Source of the DNA: a bacterium
GTDB taxonomy: Bacteria > Vulcanimicrobiota > Vulcanimicrobiia > Vulcanimicrobiales > SCRA01
Length of the DNA stretch: 64,000 bases
Assembly: GCA_004298675.1 (NCBI GenBank)
Contig: SCRI01000086.1
Span: forward strand, 132,055-196,054
Direction of reading: 5' to 3'
Shown: positions 26,563 to 33,943 of the stretch, one piece after another
Numbering within the stretch: position 1 is the first letter of the stretch
Layout: every line of letters begins with the position of its first letter
Program-made: the position numbers and the translations under genes
The notes under the pieces: generated by a model
Seen by the model: the letters and a program-made list of their open reading frames with translations, nothing else
What the model was told of the DNA's origin: nothing
The model's database searches: none

Positions 26563-26646
26563 TGGGGAAGGTGGGACTCGAACCCACACGGAGTCACCCC
26601 CGGACGCTTTTGAGGCGTCTGCGTCTACCGATTCCGCCACTTCCCC
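26563..26646 (-). tRNA. tRNA-Leu (CAA)
   Basis: Read on the minus strand this is an 84-base class II tRNA. The acceptor stem is GGGGAAG with CTTCCCC, the anticodon arm GACGC-CTCAAAA-GCGTC gives anticodon CAA, there is a long variable arm (CCGGGGGTGACTCCGTG), and the T loop is GTTCGAG. Unlike the other tRNAs in the window the CCA is not encoded. Its first 22 bases are also the last codons of the acetyltransferase gene upstream. Confidence 0.95.
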
Positions 26647-27185
26647 GTCGCCACCGATTGTAGCATGTGGCGCAACCCCACCCCGAGCATCTGCGCGCGT
26701 GAAAATGCCTCCACGCGGCGCGCACCGCAGACGCGCTCGTAGAATGCCTCGGGTCCTACCGCACCGATCAGCGCGCGCGTGCAGCGCTGGTTCTTGAGCG
26801 ACTGCAAGGCCAGCAGGCAGAGCAGCGAGCCAAGCCCGCGCTTACGCTCGCTTTCGGCCACGCCCATCGGGCCGAAGATGCCCACGCCGGGCTCGTCCCG
26901 CCACTTGCGCAGCCACGGAAAATCCAGGCGGCAGTCGTACGCCGCAAAGCCCAACTCGTTACCGTCCCAGTCGGTAGCAAACCAGGCGTACCCGGTGGCG
27001 ACTTCCTCCGCCCAGAGGCCGCCAAAGGTGCGCCGCAGCCACGCCTGCTGCGAGGGCGTCGCGCCCTGACGCTCGTGCAGCACGACGCCGCGGTCGAGTG
27101 TGCTCCGGTATAGGTCTGGGGAGACGCGGGACCACAGTTGGTCATCCAGCTCCGCGAGCATGTTGATCAGCGTGGCGCCGCTCAT
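26625..27185 (-). CDS. GNAT family acetyltransferase overlapping tRNA-Leu
   Basis: A 186-residue protein with the GNAT pattern: FAAYDCRLD in the central strands and GPMGVAESERKRGLGSLLCLLAL, where the ERKRGLGS segment matches the Q/RxxGxG/A acetyl-CoA loop. Substrate is unknown. The ATG at 27185 overlaps the transporter gene upstream by four bases. The last seven codons and the TAG stop (26625-26627) lie inside the 5' end of tRNA-Leu, so the stop codon is part of the tRNA D-loop GGTAG sequence. Confidence 0.76.
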   Translation of the reverse strand: MSGATLINMLAELDDQLWSRVSPDLYRSTLDRGVVLHERQGATPSQQAWLRRTFGGLWAEEVATGYAWFATDWDGNELGFAAYDCRLDFPWLRKWRDEPGVGIFGPMGVAESERKRGLGSLLCLLALQSLKNQRCTRALIGAVGPEAFYERVCGARRVEAFSRAQMLGVGLRHMLQSVATGKWRNR

Positions 27186-28792
27186 CGCGCCTCCCAACGC
27201 CAGGCGTTCCAGGTGGGCGAGAAGCCGCTGGGAGCGAAATTGCGCAGGCGCTCGCGGTACGCGTAGATGTAGGTGGGATTGAAGAGATAGACGATCGGCA
27301 CGTCGGCGGCGACGATGCGCTGGATGCGTTGGTAGTCGCGCTTGCGCGCCGCCTGGTCGTAGGTGCCGAGCGCGGCCTGCTCCAGACGATCGACGAGCGG
27401 GTTGCAGTAGCGCATGTAGTTCGCAGGCGCGTTACACGTCAGCAGCGTGCTGTCATCGGGGTCGGAGCCCATCGGCCAAACCACGTAGGCGAGATCGAAG
27501 TTTCCCAGCGCCAGCAGTCCGCCCTCGCTCTTTGGAAGGAAGAGCTGCGCGTTCGACACGGATTTGATCCGCATCTCGATGCCCACGGCGTGCAGATCGA
27601 GTTGAATTGCCGCGGCCGCGCGCACGCCGGTGGTGCTCTCGGGGAACTGCACGTACGTGAGCGACAGCTGCCTTCCGTTCTTCGCGCGTATGCCGCTGGG
27701 GCCGCGCCGCCAGCCGGCCTGGTCCAGCAGGTGGTTTGCGGCGGCAGGGTCGTAGGCGGGCAGCTTCGCGCGCGGATCGTAGGCCCAAGAGAGGCGCGGC
27801 TGATCGGTGTCGGTGGCCGGATAGCGCCCCAACGTGATCTTCTTGCTGATGGTGCCGCGATCGATGGCGGCGGCCAACGCGCGGCGCACGCGTACGTCGT
27901 CGAGCGGTGGATGCGAGAGGTTGATCGCTACGCCGGCTACGAGCGCCAGCGGCGCGTAGGCGTAGCGCAAACCGCCGACCCCTGCTAGTGCGGGCTGCTG
28001 CGCCGGCGCGATGAGGTTCCAGTCGCTGGCGCCTGACTGCAGCAGCGTGAGGTTGGTGCCGGGATCGGGGACGATGCGCAGGATCAGCTGCGCGACTTTG
28101 GGCGTGCCACGCCAGTAGCGCGCATTGGCCGCGTAGACCAACCGCTCGCCGCGATGCCACGAGCGTAACACGTAGGGGCCGTCGCACACCGGCGCGGCGT
28201 TGAAGGTGGCGTGGAGCAGCGGGCCTTGGCCGCTTAGGACATGCGCCGGCAGCACGTACTGCGGCACGGCGCCGTACGAGAAGAAGCTTTCGACGGCCGG
28301 AGCCCAGGGCCGGCGCAGATGGAAGACGACGGTGTGCGCGTCGGGTGCCGCGGCGCGCTCCACGAGATCGTAGCCCGCGCGCGAGCGCACGGGGTTGCGC
28401 GGATCCATGAGCGCGTGCAGCGAGAAGAGCACGTCGGCCGAGGTGACGAGAGCGCCGTCTTGCCAGCGCACATTCGGGCGTAAGTGGTAGGTGATGGTGC
28501 GCCCGTCGGGCGAGATGCCGCCGTTGGTGCGCGTGGGGATGCGGCGCAAGAGTTCCGGGATACGCCTACCGCTGGGATCGATATCGATGAACGGCTCGAA
28601 ACACAGACGCGCCACCTCTTGATCCACCGATGCCGCGTCCTGCACCGCGAAGAGTGGGTTGAGGCTGGTGGGATCGGCGGCGAGGTTGAAGCGCACCACA
28701 CTTCCAAGCGTGGGCGGTGCCGCTACCCGGCTGCAGCCGGAGAGCGGCGCGAGCGAGAGCAACGCACAGAGCAGCGGAGCGAATGGGCGCAT
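27182..28792 (-). CDS. Family 5 (oligopeptide/nickel type) ABC solute-binding lipoprotein
   Basis: A 536-residue extracellular binding protein. It has a lipobox (SLAPLSGC, Cys20), the family 5 signature around RPNVRWQDGALVTSADVLFSL, and the usual two-lobed length. It would capture oligopeptides or similar ligands. No permease or ATPase genes of the Dpp/Opp kind are adjacent, so it must work with components encoded elsewhere. The GNAT gene follows with an ATGA overlap. Confidence 0.9.
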   Translation of the reverse strand: MRPFAPLLCALLSLAPLSGCSRVAAPPTLGSVVRFNLAADPTSLNPLFAVQDAASVDQEVARLCFEPFIDIDPSGRRIPELLRRIPTRTNGGISPDGRTITYHLRPNVRWQDGALVTSADVLFSLHALMDPRNPVRSRAGYDLVERAAAPDAHTVVFHLRRPWAPAVESFFSYGAVPQYVLPAHVLSGQGPLLHATFNAAPVCDGPYVLRSWHRGERLVYAANARYWRGTPKVAQLILRIVPDPGTNLTLLQSGASDWNLIAPAQQPALAGVGGLRYAYAPLALVAGVAINLSHPPLDDVRVRRALAAAIDRGTISKKITLGRYPATDTDQPRLSWAYDPRAKLPAYDPAAANHLLDQAGWRRGPSGIRAKNGRQLSLTYVQFPESTTGVRAAAAIQLDLHAVGIEMRIKSVSNAQLFLPKSEGGLLALGNFDLAYVVWPMGSDPDDSTLLTCNAPANYMRYCNPLVDRLEQAALGTYDQAARKRDYQRIQRIVAADVPIVYLFNPTYIYAYRERLRNFAPSGFSPTWNAWRWEAR

Positions 28793-28837
28793 CGCGCCCC
28801 CATTCGCCTCGCTGCTCGCGTTCTCCGCGCCGTTGCG

Positions 28838-29089
28838 TTAGGCGGTGCGGCGTATGAGCCGGACGATCCAGAGGAGGATCACCGCTCCGATGATGGAGAC
28901 GATGATCGACCACACGAATCCGCCGCCAGCGGCGGCACCAAAGAGCGAGACCACCCAACCACCGATGACGGCGCCGATCATACCGATGATGATGTCGGTG
29001 ATCCAGCCGCCGCCGACGGTAGAGGGAACGATCATGCGCGCAATGGCACCGGCGATCAGGCCGATGATGAGCCAGACGATCAGGTGCAT
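28838..29089 (-). CDS. GlsB/YeaQ/YmgE family (transglycosylase-associated) membrane protein
   Basis: An 83-residue hydrophobic protein with three membrane segments and the glycine-rich family pattern LIIGLIAGAIARMIVP and GGWITDIIIGMIGAVIGGWV. Members are small stress-induced membrane proteins of unclear function. GGAG precedes the start on the minus strand. It is separated from its neighbours by about 45 and 80 bases and is probably monocistronic. Confidence 0.86.
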   Translation of the reverse strand: MHLIVWLIIGLIAGAIARMIVPSTVGGGWITDIIIGMIGAVIGGWVVSLFGAAAGGGFVWSIIVSIIGAVILLWIVRLIRRTA

Positions 29090-29170
29090 CGATGAACTCC
29101 TCTCCTTCGCTTGGCTCCCTTATCTCCGAAGGTGGAAGCGTGCAAACACGCAGCCGGGCGTCTGCTTGGG

Positions 29171-30745
29171 CTAGCGCTTTCTCGCGATCGCTTTGGCCTG
29201 CACGAAGAGCAGCAGATAGTCGTGGCCGCCGGCCTTCGAGTCCGTGCCGGACATGTTGAAGCCCCCGAACGGATGCACGCCGACCAAAGCGCCCGTGCAC
29301 TTGCGATTCAAGTAGAGATTGCCCACGTGGAACTCGCGCGCGGCGCGCTCCAGCTTCGCCGGGTCCCGTGAGAAGAGGCCGCCGGTCAGGCCGTACTTGG
29401 TGCCGTTGGCGATCGTCAGCGCCTCGTCGAAGTCACGGGCCTTGATGAAGGCCACGACCGGTCCGAAGACCTCCTCTTGCGCCAAGGTCTTCTCCGGGGT
29501 GACGTTTTCCACGATCGTGGGCTCGATGAAGTAGCCGGCGCGATCGGCGGCCTTACCGCCGGCGGCAACGCGTCCGCCCTCCTCCAGCGCGCGTGCGATT
29601 GCGCGTTGGATGCGCTGATGCGCCTTCTCGTTGACGACGGGACCGACGGCCACGTTCGCGCTCTCGACCGGGTCGCCCACCTCCAACTTTGCGATGCGCT
29701 CCAATACCTTGGCTTTGAGCGCGTCGTAGACGGGCTCTTCGATGATAGCGCGCGACGCCGCGGAGCACTTCTGTCCAGAGAATCCGAAGGCTGAGGCCAC
29801 GATGCCGTCGGCGGCGGCGTCGAGATCGGCGTCCGCTGCCACGACGATCGCGTCCTTGCCACCCATCTCGGCGACGACGCGCTTGATCCAGACCTGGCCC
29901 TCGCGCGGCTTGGCCGCGACTTCGTTGATATGCAGCCCTACCGCCATCGAGCCGGTGAACGATACGAAGCGCGTGCGCGGATGCTCCACGAGGCGCTCGC
30001 CGACGTCGGCGCCGCCGGGCAGGAAGTTCACCACGCCTGCCGGGAGCCCCAGCTCGATCAGCAAATCCACGAAGCCCGCGGCGATGATCGTGCTGTCCGG
30101 TGAGGGCTTGAGCACGACGGTGTTGCCGGTGACGATCGCCGCCGTCGTCATGCCCGCCATGATCGCCAGCGGGAAGTTCCACGGCGGTAGGACGGCGCCC
30201 ACGCCCAGCGGCAGATACTCGAGCCAGTTGTCCTCGGGTAACGGGCTCGGCACGATGGATTGGCGGCCGCCCAAGCGCAGCGCTTCGCGCGCGTAGAACT
30301 CGAGGAAGTCGATGGCCTCGGCGGTATCGGCGTCGGCCTCGACCCACGGCTTGCCGACTTCCACGATCATGGAGGCGTTGAAGTCGTCCTTGCGCGCGCG
30401 CATGGCGGCGGCGGCACGGAAGAGCAGATCCGCGCGCTCCTCCCACGGCACCTTGCTCCAGCTTGCGAAGGCCTTCTCGGCTTCGGCGATGGCGCGATCC
30501 GCCAACTGCGGCGTACCCTCGTAGTACCAGCCGGCGTAGCGGGTGGGCTCGGCAGGCGTCACCGATGGCACCGCGGGCTCGGGCGTGAGGCGCTCGTTGC
30601 CAATGATGATCGGGTAACGGCGCTCGCTCTGCGCGAGGAAACGCTCGATGGCGGCGGCTTGCGCCGCACGCTCGGCGGGGTCACTGAACGTCCGGACGGG
30701 TTCGTTGCGGAACGGCGGGTGCGTCTTCTCGAGCACGGTTGCCAT
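29171..30745 (-). CDS. 1-pyrroline-5-carboxylate dehydrogenase (L-glutamate gamma-semialdehyde dehydrogenase)
   Basis: A 524-residue aldehyde dehydrogenase of the monofunctional P5CDH (RocA/PruA) group. Catalytic Cys lies in FGFSGQKCSAASRAII, the general base Glu in VVAEMGGKDAIVV, and the NAD-binding segment is FTGSMAVGLHIN. The N-terminal opening PPFRNEPVRTFSD is typical of P5CDH. It oxidises glutamate semialdehyde from proline or arginine to glutamate. Proline dehydrogenase is not nearby. A use in 2-oxoglutarate semialdehyde oxidation for the sugar-acid pathway is possible but unsupported. Confidence 0.87.
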   Translation of the reverse strand: MATVLEKTHPPFRNEPVRTFSDPAERAAQAAAIERFLAQSERRYPIIIGNERLTPEPAVPSVTPAEPTRYAGWYYEGTPQLADRAIAEAEKAFASWSKVPWEERADLLFRAAAAMRARKDDFNASMIVEVGKPWVEADADTAEAIDFLEFYAREALRLGGRQSIVPSPLPEDNWLEYLPLGVGAVLPPWNFPLAIMAGMTTAAIVTGNTVVLKPSPDSTIIAAGFVDLLIELGLPAGVVNFLPGGADVGERLVEHPRTRFVSFTGSMAVGLHINEVAAKPREGQVWIKRVVAEMGGKDAIVVAADADLDAAADGIVASAFGFSGQKCSAASRAIIEEPVYDALKAKVLERIAKLEVGDPVESANVAVGPVVNEKAHQRIQRAIARALEEGGRVAAGGKAADRAGYFIEPTIVENVTPEKTLAQEEVFGPVVAFIKARDFDEALTIANGTKYGLTGGLFSRDPAKLERAAREFHVGNLYLNRKCTGALVGVHPFGGFNMSGTDSKAGGHDYLLLFVQAKAIARKR

Positions 30746-30812
30746 GGTGTGGGGATCCTCCTCTTGTCAGCTTCAGGAGTTTTGCGCCGGGAGGACGGCG
30801 AACCTCCGCGCG

Positions 30813-31859
30813 ATGCACACCAGGCCTACCGACCTGCAGCGTCTGCTCGCGCTCTCCGGCACGCTGATTGTGGAGGAGATCGAGAGCGAGGCGCTGAGGG
30901 GCAATCTCTTGGGCGATCCCCATCGCCGCCCGCTCCCCGTCTACCTTCCTCCCGGCTACGATGCCGAGGGGAGCCGCCGTTATCCCACGCTCTACTGCTT
31001 GCATGGTTTCACCGGGTCTGCGGCGTCGTTGGCGGCGGCGCGCGTGTGGTCGCTCAATCCAATCCAGTGGCTCGATCGGCTGATCGTGGAGGGACGCGTG
31101 CCGCCGGCGATCCTCGTGTTGGTCGACGGGTTGACGCGCTATGGCGGCAGTCAGTATGTGAATAGCGCGCTGAGCGGAAACTATGCGGATTACGTGGTGA
31201 ACGACGTGGTGCCGTACGTGGATGCCGCGTTCCGCACCATCGCGCGGCCGCAGGGCCGTGGGCTCTTCGGCAAGTCCAGCGGCGGCTTCGGCACGCTGCA
31301 TCTGGTGATGGAGTATCCGGGGCGTTTCGCCGCCGCCGCCTCGCAGAGCGGCGACGCCTACTTCCAGTACTGCTACTTGCCGGATTTCGTGAAGGCGCAG
31401 CGCGCGCTCGAGCGCCACGGCGGCTTGGCAGGCTTCGTCGCCGCCTTCGACGCCGAGAAGAAGAAGAGCAATGGATCGGTGGAGGTGATGAACATCGTGG
31501 CCATGGCCGCGGCGTACTCCCCAGCCGCCGCTCCGCGCGATCCGTTCGACATCGAGTTCCCCTTCGATCTGCGGACGGGCCTGCTGCGCGACGACGTCTG
31601 GGCGCGCTGGCTGCGCTTCGATCCGGCCCTGACGTGTGTGGAACGGATCGAGGGCTTCCGTGCGTTGCGAGCGTTGTACGTGGAGTGTGGGCGGCGCGAT
31701 CAGTACGCGCTGGACCTGGGAGCGCGCATTCTGGTCGAGCGGCTGCGCGCGCATGGCGTCGAGGTTCAGCACGAAGAGTTCGACGACGACCACATGAGCG
31801 TGCTCTACCGCCACGAGCAGGTCTACCCGGCGCTGCTGGAGAGGTTGGAACGAGAGTGA
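30813..31859 (+). CDS. Alpha/beta hydrolase-fold esterase (Fes/esterase D-like)
   Basis: A 348-residue cytoplasmic hydrolase. LPPGYDAEGSRRYPTLYCLHGFTGS is typical of the putative esterase (EstD/Fes) family, the nucleophile elbow is GLFGKSSGGFG, and the catalytic His probably lies in FDDDHMSVLYRHEQ. Substrate is unknown. The ATG at 30813 is chosen because the longer frame runs antisense through the dehydrogenase start. It overlaps the next gene by four bases. Confidence 0.78.
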   Translation: MHTRPTDLQRLLALSGTLIVEEIESEALRGNLLGDPHRRPLPVYLPPGYDAEGSRRYPTLYCLHGFTGSAASLAAARVWSLNPIQWLDRLIVEGRVPPAILVLVDGLTRYGGSQYVNSALSGNYADYVVNDVVPYVDAAFRTIARPQGRGLFGKSSGGFGTLHLVMEYPGRFAAAASQSGDAYFQYCYLPDFVKAQRALERHGGLAGFVAAFDAEKKKSNGSVEVMNIVAMAAAYSPAAAPRDPFDIEFPFDLRTGLLRDDVWARWLRFDPALTCVERIEGFRALRALYVECGRRDQYALDLGARILVERLRAHGVEVQHEEFDDDHMSVLYRHEQVYPALLERLERE

Positions 31860-32413
31860 ACCGGAGATCGCTGCTGACCGCGCTGGGCGTGGGCGCGTTG
31901 TGTACGTTGCCGCAGCTGCCCGCGTGGGCCAGCGAGGCGAAGGAGATCGCCGTCGACGGCTTCACGTTCGTGGTGCCGGACGGCTGGCGTCACGTGAAGG
32001 CCGGCGCGGGCGAGAACTCCGTCACGCATCTGGGATTGTGGGTGCAGGGGAATTACGCCGACCAAGCCTTCATCGCGCTCGACGAAGATCAGGATCCCGG
32101 CAGCACGCTCGCCGCGTTCGCGCAAGTGACGGAAAACGACATGCGCTCGCGGCTCTCCAAGGTCTTCGTGGACACCCGCGACAAGCTGCAGATGCCCAAC
32201 GGCATGCCGGCGCTGCGCATGAAAGTGGAGTACTTGGCCGGCGACTCCGACACGCTCTATCAGCAGTACGTCTGGCTGATCTACGACGGCCAGATCGGGA
32301 TCTCGCTGGCCGTCGGCGGGCGCGTGGGACGTATCGATTTGGATCAAGCCACGAAGATCGCCTCGACACTCACCGTGGTATGGCGCGGCGACGGCCCGCC
32401 ACCGCCGCCGTAG
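31856..32413 (+). CDS. Exported protein of unknown function (Tat-like signal)
   Basis: A 185-residue product that starts at a GTG overlapping the esterase stop by four bases. The N-terminus has a twin-arginine (NRRSLLTALGVGAL) and a signal cleavage region after PAWA (about residue 25). The mature part begins VDGFTFVVPDGWRHVK, a pattern seen in small exported PsbP-like or lipoprotein-like domains, and ends in six prolines. I do not recognise a specific family. Coupling to the esterase gene suggests a linked function. Confidence 0.62.
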   Translation: MNRRSLLTALGVGALCTLPQLPAWASEAKEIAVDGFTFVVPDGWRHVKAGAGENSVTHLGLWVQGNYADQAFIALDEDQDPGSTLAAFAQVTENDMRSRLSKVFVDTRDKLQMPNGMPALRMKVEYLAGDSDTLYQQYVWLIYDGQIGISLAVGGRVGRIDLDQATKIASTLTVVWRGDGPPPPP

Positions 32414-32433
32414 TAACGTAACGGTCGAGGAAT

Positions 32434-32940
32434 ATGAAGACGTTGGATGACGATCGTGCGCGCTCGTTTCGTGTGCGGCCGGCTCGCGAGGACGATGTCT
32501 CGTTCATTGTGAGGCTGCACGAGCTGGAGCACGTCCAGAAGTTTCTGAAGGCACCGGCGGAGGATGATATCCGTAGGGCATTCGCTAGCGATCGTGTCAA
32601 GCAATTCATCTTGGAGCAGGGTGGAGAGCCCGCGGGACTCATGCTCCTCGATTATTTCGAGGATTGGCTCGTAGAGTTGCGTCGCATTGCCGTCGCGCGC
32701 CCGGGAACGGGTTTGGGGACGTTCGCGATTCGGTGGGCCCTTGATCATGCGTTCAACGAACGCGGGGCGCACCGCGTGTACCTCTCAGTTGCCGCAGCCA
32801 ACGAGCGGGCGCGCGCCCTGTACGGACGCCTGGGCTTCGTGCTCGAAGGCACGTCCCGGCACGGCTTCCGGAACCATGTCAGCTGCGCTTACGAGGACCT
32901 GTGCTCCTATGGCTGCCTGGCGACGGATCGCCGCGACTGA
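32434..32940 (+). CDS. GNAT family N-acetyltransferase (RimJ/RimL-like)
   Basis: A 168-residue GNAT protein. FRVRPAREDDVSFIVRLHE is the N-terminal strand and helix, RRIAVARPGTGLGTFAIRWAL carries the acetyl-CoA loop, and VAAANERARALYGRLGFVLEGT is the conserved C-terminal motif B. Substrate is not predictable; relatives acetylate protein N-termini, amino acids or antibiotics. Confidence 0.84.
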   Translation: MKTLDDDRARSFRVRPAREDDVSFIVRLHELEHVQKFLKAPAEDDIRRAFASDRVKQFILEQGGEPAGLMLLDYFEDWLVELRRIAVARPGTGLGTFAIRWALDHAFNERGAHRVYLSVAAANERARALYGRLGFVLEGTSRHGFRNHVSCAYEDLCSYGCLATDRRD

Positions 32941-32952
32941 TCGTAGGTACGC

Positions 32953-32967
32953 CTGTCTTTAAGACAG
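32953..32967 (+). promoter_or_regulatory. Palindromic operator candidate before the RHH gene
   Basis: CTGTCTT-T-AAGACAG is a perfect 7-bp inverted repeat located 20 bases upstream of the ATG of the ribbon-helix-helix gene. A TGTTACACT extended -10-like sequence (32973-32981) follows. Ribbon-helix-helix antitoxins often repress their own promoter through such palindromes. Confidence 0.5.
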
Positions 32968-32987
32968 TAGCGTGTTACACTGTAGGC

Positions 32988-33230
32988 ATGGCGGAAACGT
33001 TGACCGTCCGGCTCGACGAGCGTGACCGCGAGGTTCTCGAAGCAGCGGCCCGCCAGCGGGGTATGGGACTGAGTGCCTTCGTGCGCGGCCTTGCCGAAGC
33101 AGAGGCTCGGCGCTTGCGACGCTCCGCGATCCGGGCCCAAGGCGAGAAGGTCGTTTCGTATCTCCTGGAGCACCCGGAGGCGCAGGCCGAGGTGGAGACC
33201 TACGGCCGGCCCATCGGCGAGCTGCCATGA
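32988..33230 (+). CDS. Ribbon-helix-helix DNA-binding protein (antitoxin-like, orphan)
   Basis: An 80-residue protein whose first 45 residues fit the RHH fold: strand ETLTVRLDERD, helix REVLEAAARQRG, then LSAFVRGLAEAEARRL. The C-terminal half ending YLLEHPEAQAEVETYGRPIGELP looks like an antitoxin tail. The start at ATG 32988 is supported by the family and by the palindrome upstream; the frame extends upstream to 32901 into the preceding gene without reason. No toxin gene follows; the next gene overlaps by four bases but encodes an exported protein. Confidence 0.72.
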   Translation: MAETLTVRLDERDREVLEAAARQRGMGLSAFVRGLAEAEARRLRRSAIRAQGEKVVSYLLEHPEAQAEVETYGRPIGELP

Positions 33231-33865
33231 GGCGTATGCGTGGACGGCGGATCGTGGCGTGGGTGGTGGTGCTGGCGGCCGCACTCTTGGCGGCTCCGGC
33301 AGCGGCGCCGGCCCAGGGCGACCGGGCCACGCCCGCGGAGGCCGCGTTCGTACAACGCATCGCGGGCGTGTTGCTAGCACGCTACCCGACGGCGGCACAG
33401 GCGGAGAAGGCGGGCTACTTTCGCAGCACCGGCATCGAAGACGACGGCACCGCCGTCTACTTCAACGGCACGTTCACGCGTATCGACGAGCTGCATCCGA
33501 ACTTTCTCTGGTACGACCGCGCGGGCAGGCTCGTGGGATTGGATTACGAGTTCCCGCAGCCGGCGTATGCGCATGCGCCGGTCGCGCGCTTTCCCGTGCA
33601 GGCGCAGCGTTGGACGGTGGTGCGCGAACACGTGCATTTCGCCTACCGCGCCGGCAGTGGTCCGCTCCAACTCCACGGCGCGCGCGCCTATCCGAACTTG
33701 CGCGCGGAGCGCATCACCGCCGCGGCACTCGAAGCCGATCATCTGCTGCCTTCTGGGGTGACGCTGGTGTGGGCGTACCACCATCCCGCGTGCTGGGATC
33801 TGGGCTTCTGGCTGATCCCCAACGCCAACGGCGCCTTCGCCGAGCGCAACCCCGCCGTCAAGTAG
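33227..33865 (+). CDS. Exported protein of unknown function
   Basis: A 212-residue product with a clear signal peptide: basic MRRMRGRR, a hydrophobic core and a likely cleavage after APAQG (about residue 30). The mature part contains a conserved-looking stretch with FRSTGIEDDGTAVYFNGTF and HPNFLWYDRAGRLVGLDYEF and a histidine-rich WTVVREHVHFAYR. I do not recognise the family. ATG overlaps the RHH gene stop (ATGA), so the two are translationally coupled. Confidence 0.6.
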   Translation: MRRMRGRRIVAWVVVLAAALLAAPAAAPAQGDRATPAEAAFVQRIAGVLLARYPTAAQAEKAGYFRSTGIEDDGTAVYFNGTFTRIDELHPNFLWYDRAGRLVGLDYEFPQPAYAHAPVARFPVQAQRWTVVREHVHFAYRAGSGPLQLHGARAYPNLRAERITAAALEADHLLPSGVTLVWAYHHPACWDLGFWLIPNANGAFAERNPAVK

Positions 33866-33874
33866 CGGTTGAGC

Positions 33875-33917
33875 GGGAGCTCGCACGGGTAACAGATCAG
33901 GGCAGCCCGCAGTTCCC
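33875..33917 (+). promoter_or_regulatory. Structured leader candidate before the sedolisin gene
   Basis: GGGAGCT (33875-33881) pairs over seven positions, one a G-U wobble, with AGTTCCC (33911-33917). Inside, CGGG (33886-33889) pairs with CCCG (33906-33909). The coaxial two-stem fold lies 26 bases upstream of the ATG, with GAGGAGG as ribosome site in between. I do not recognise a known riboswitch class. Confidence 0.4.
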
Positions 33918-33943
33918 AAGTCTACCGGCGAGGAGGCTTTGCG

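Noticed and set aside
33231-33865. Toxin partner of the RHH protein
   Set aside because: The coupled gene has a signal peptide and an exported domain, with no PIN, RelE, BrnT or MazF pattern.
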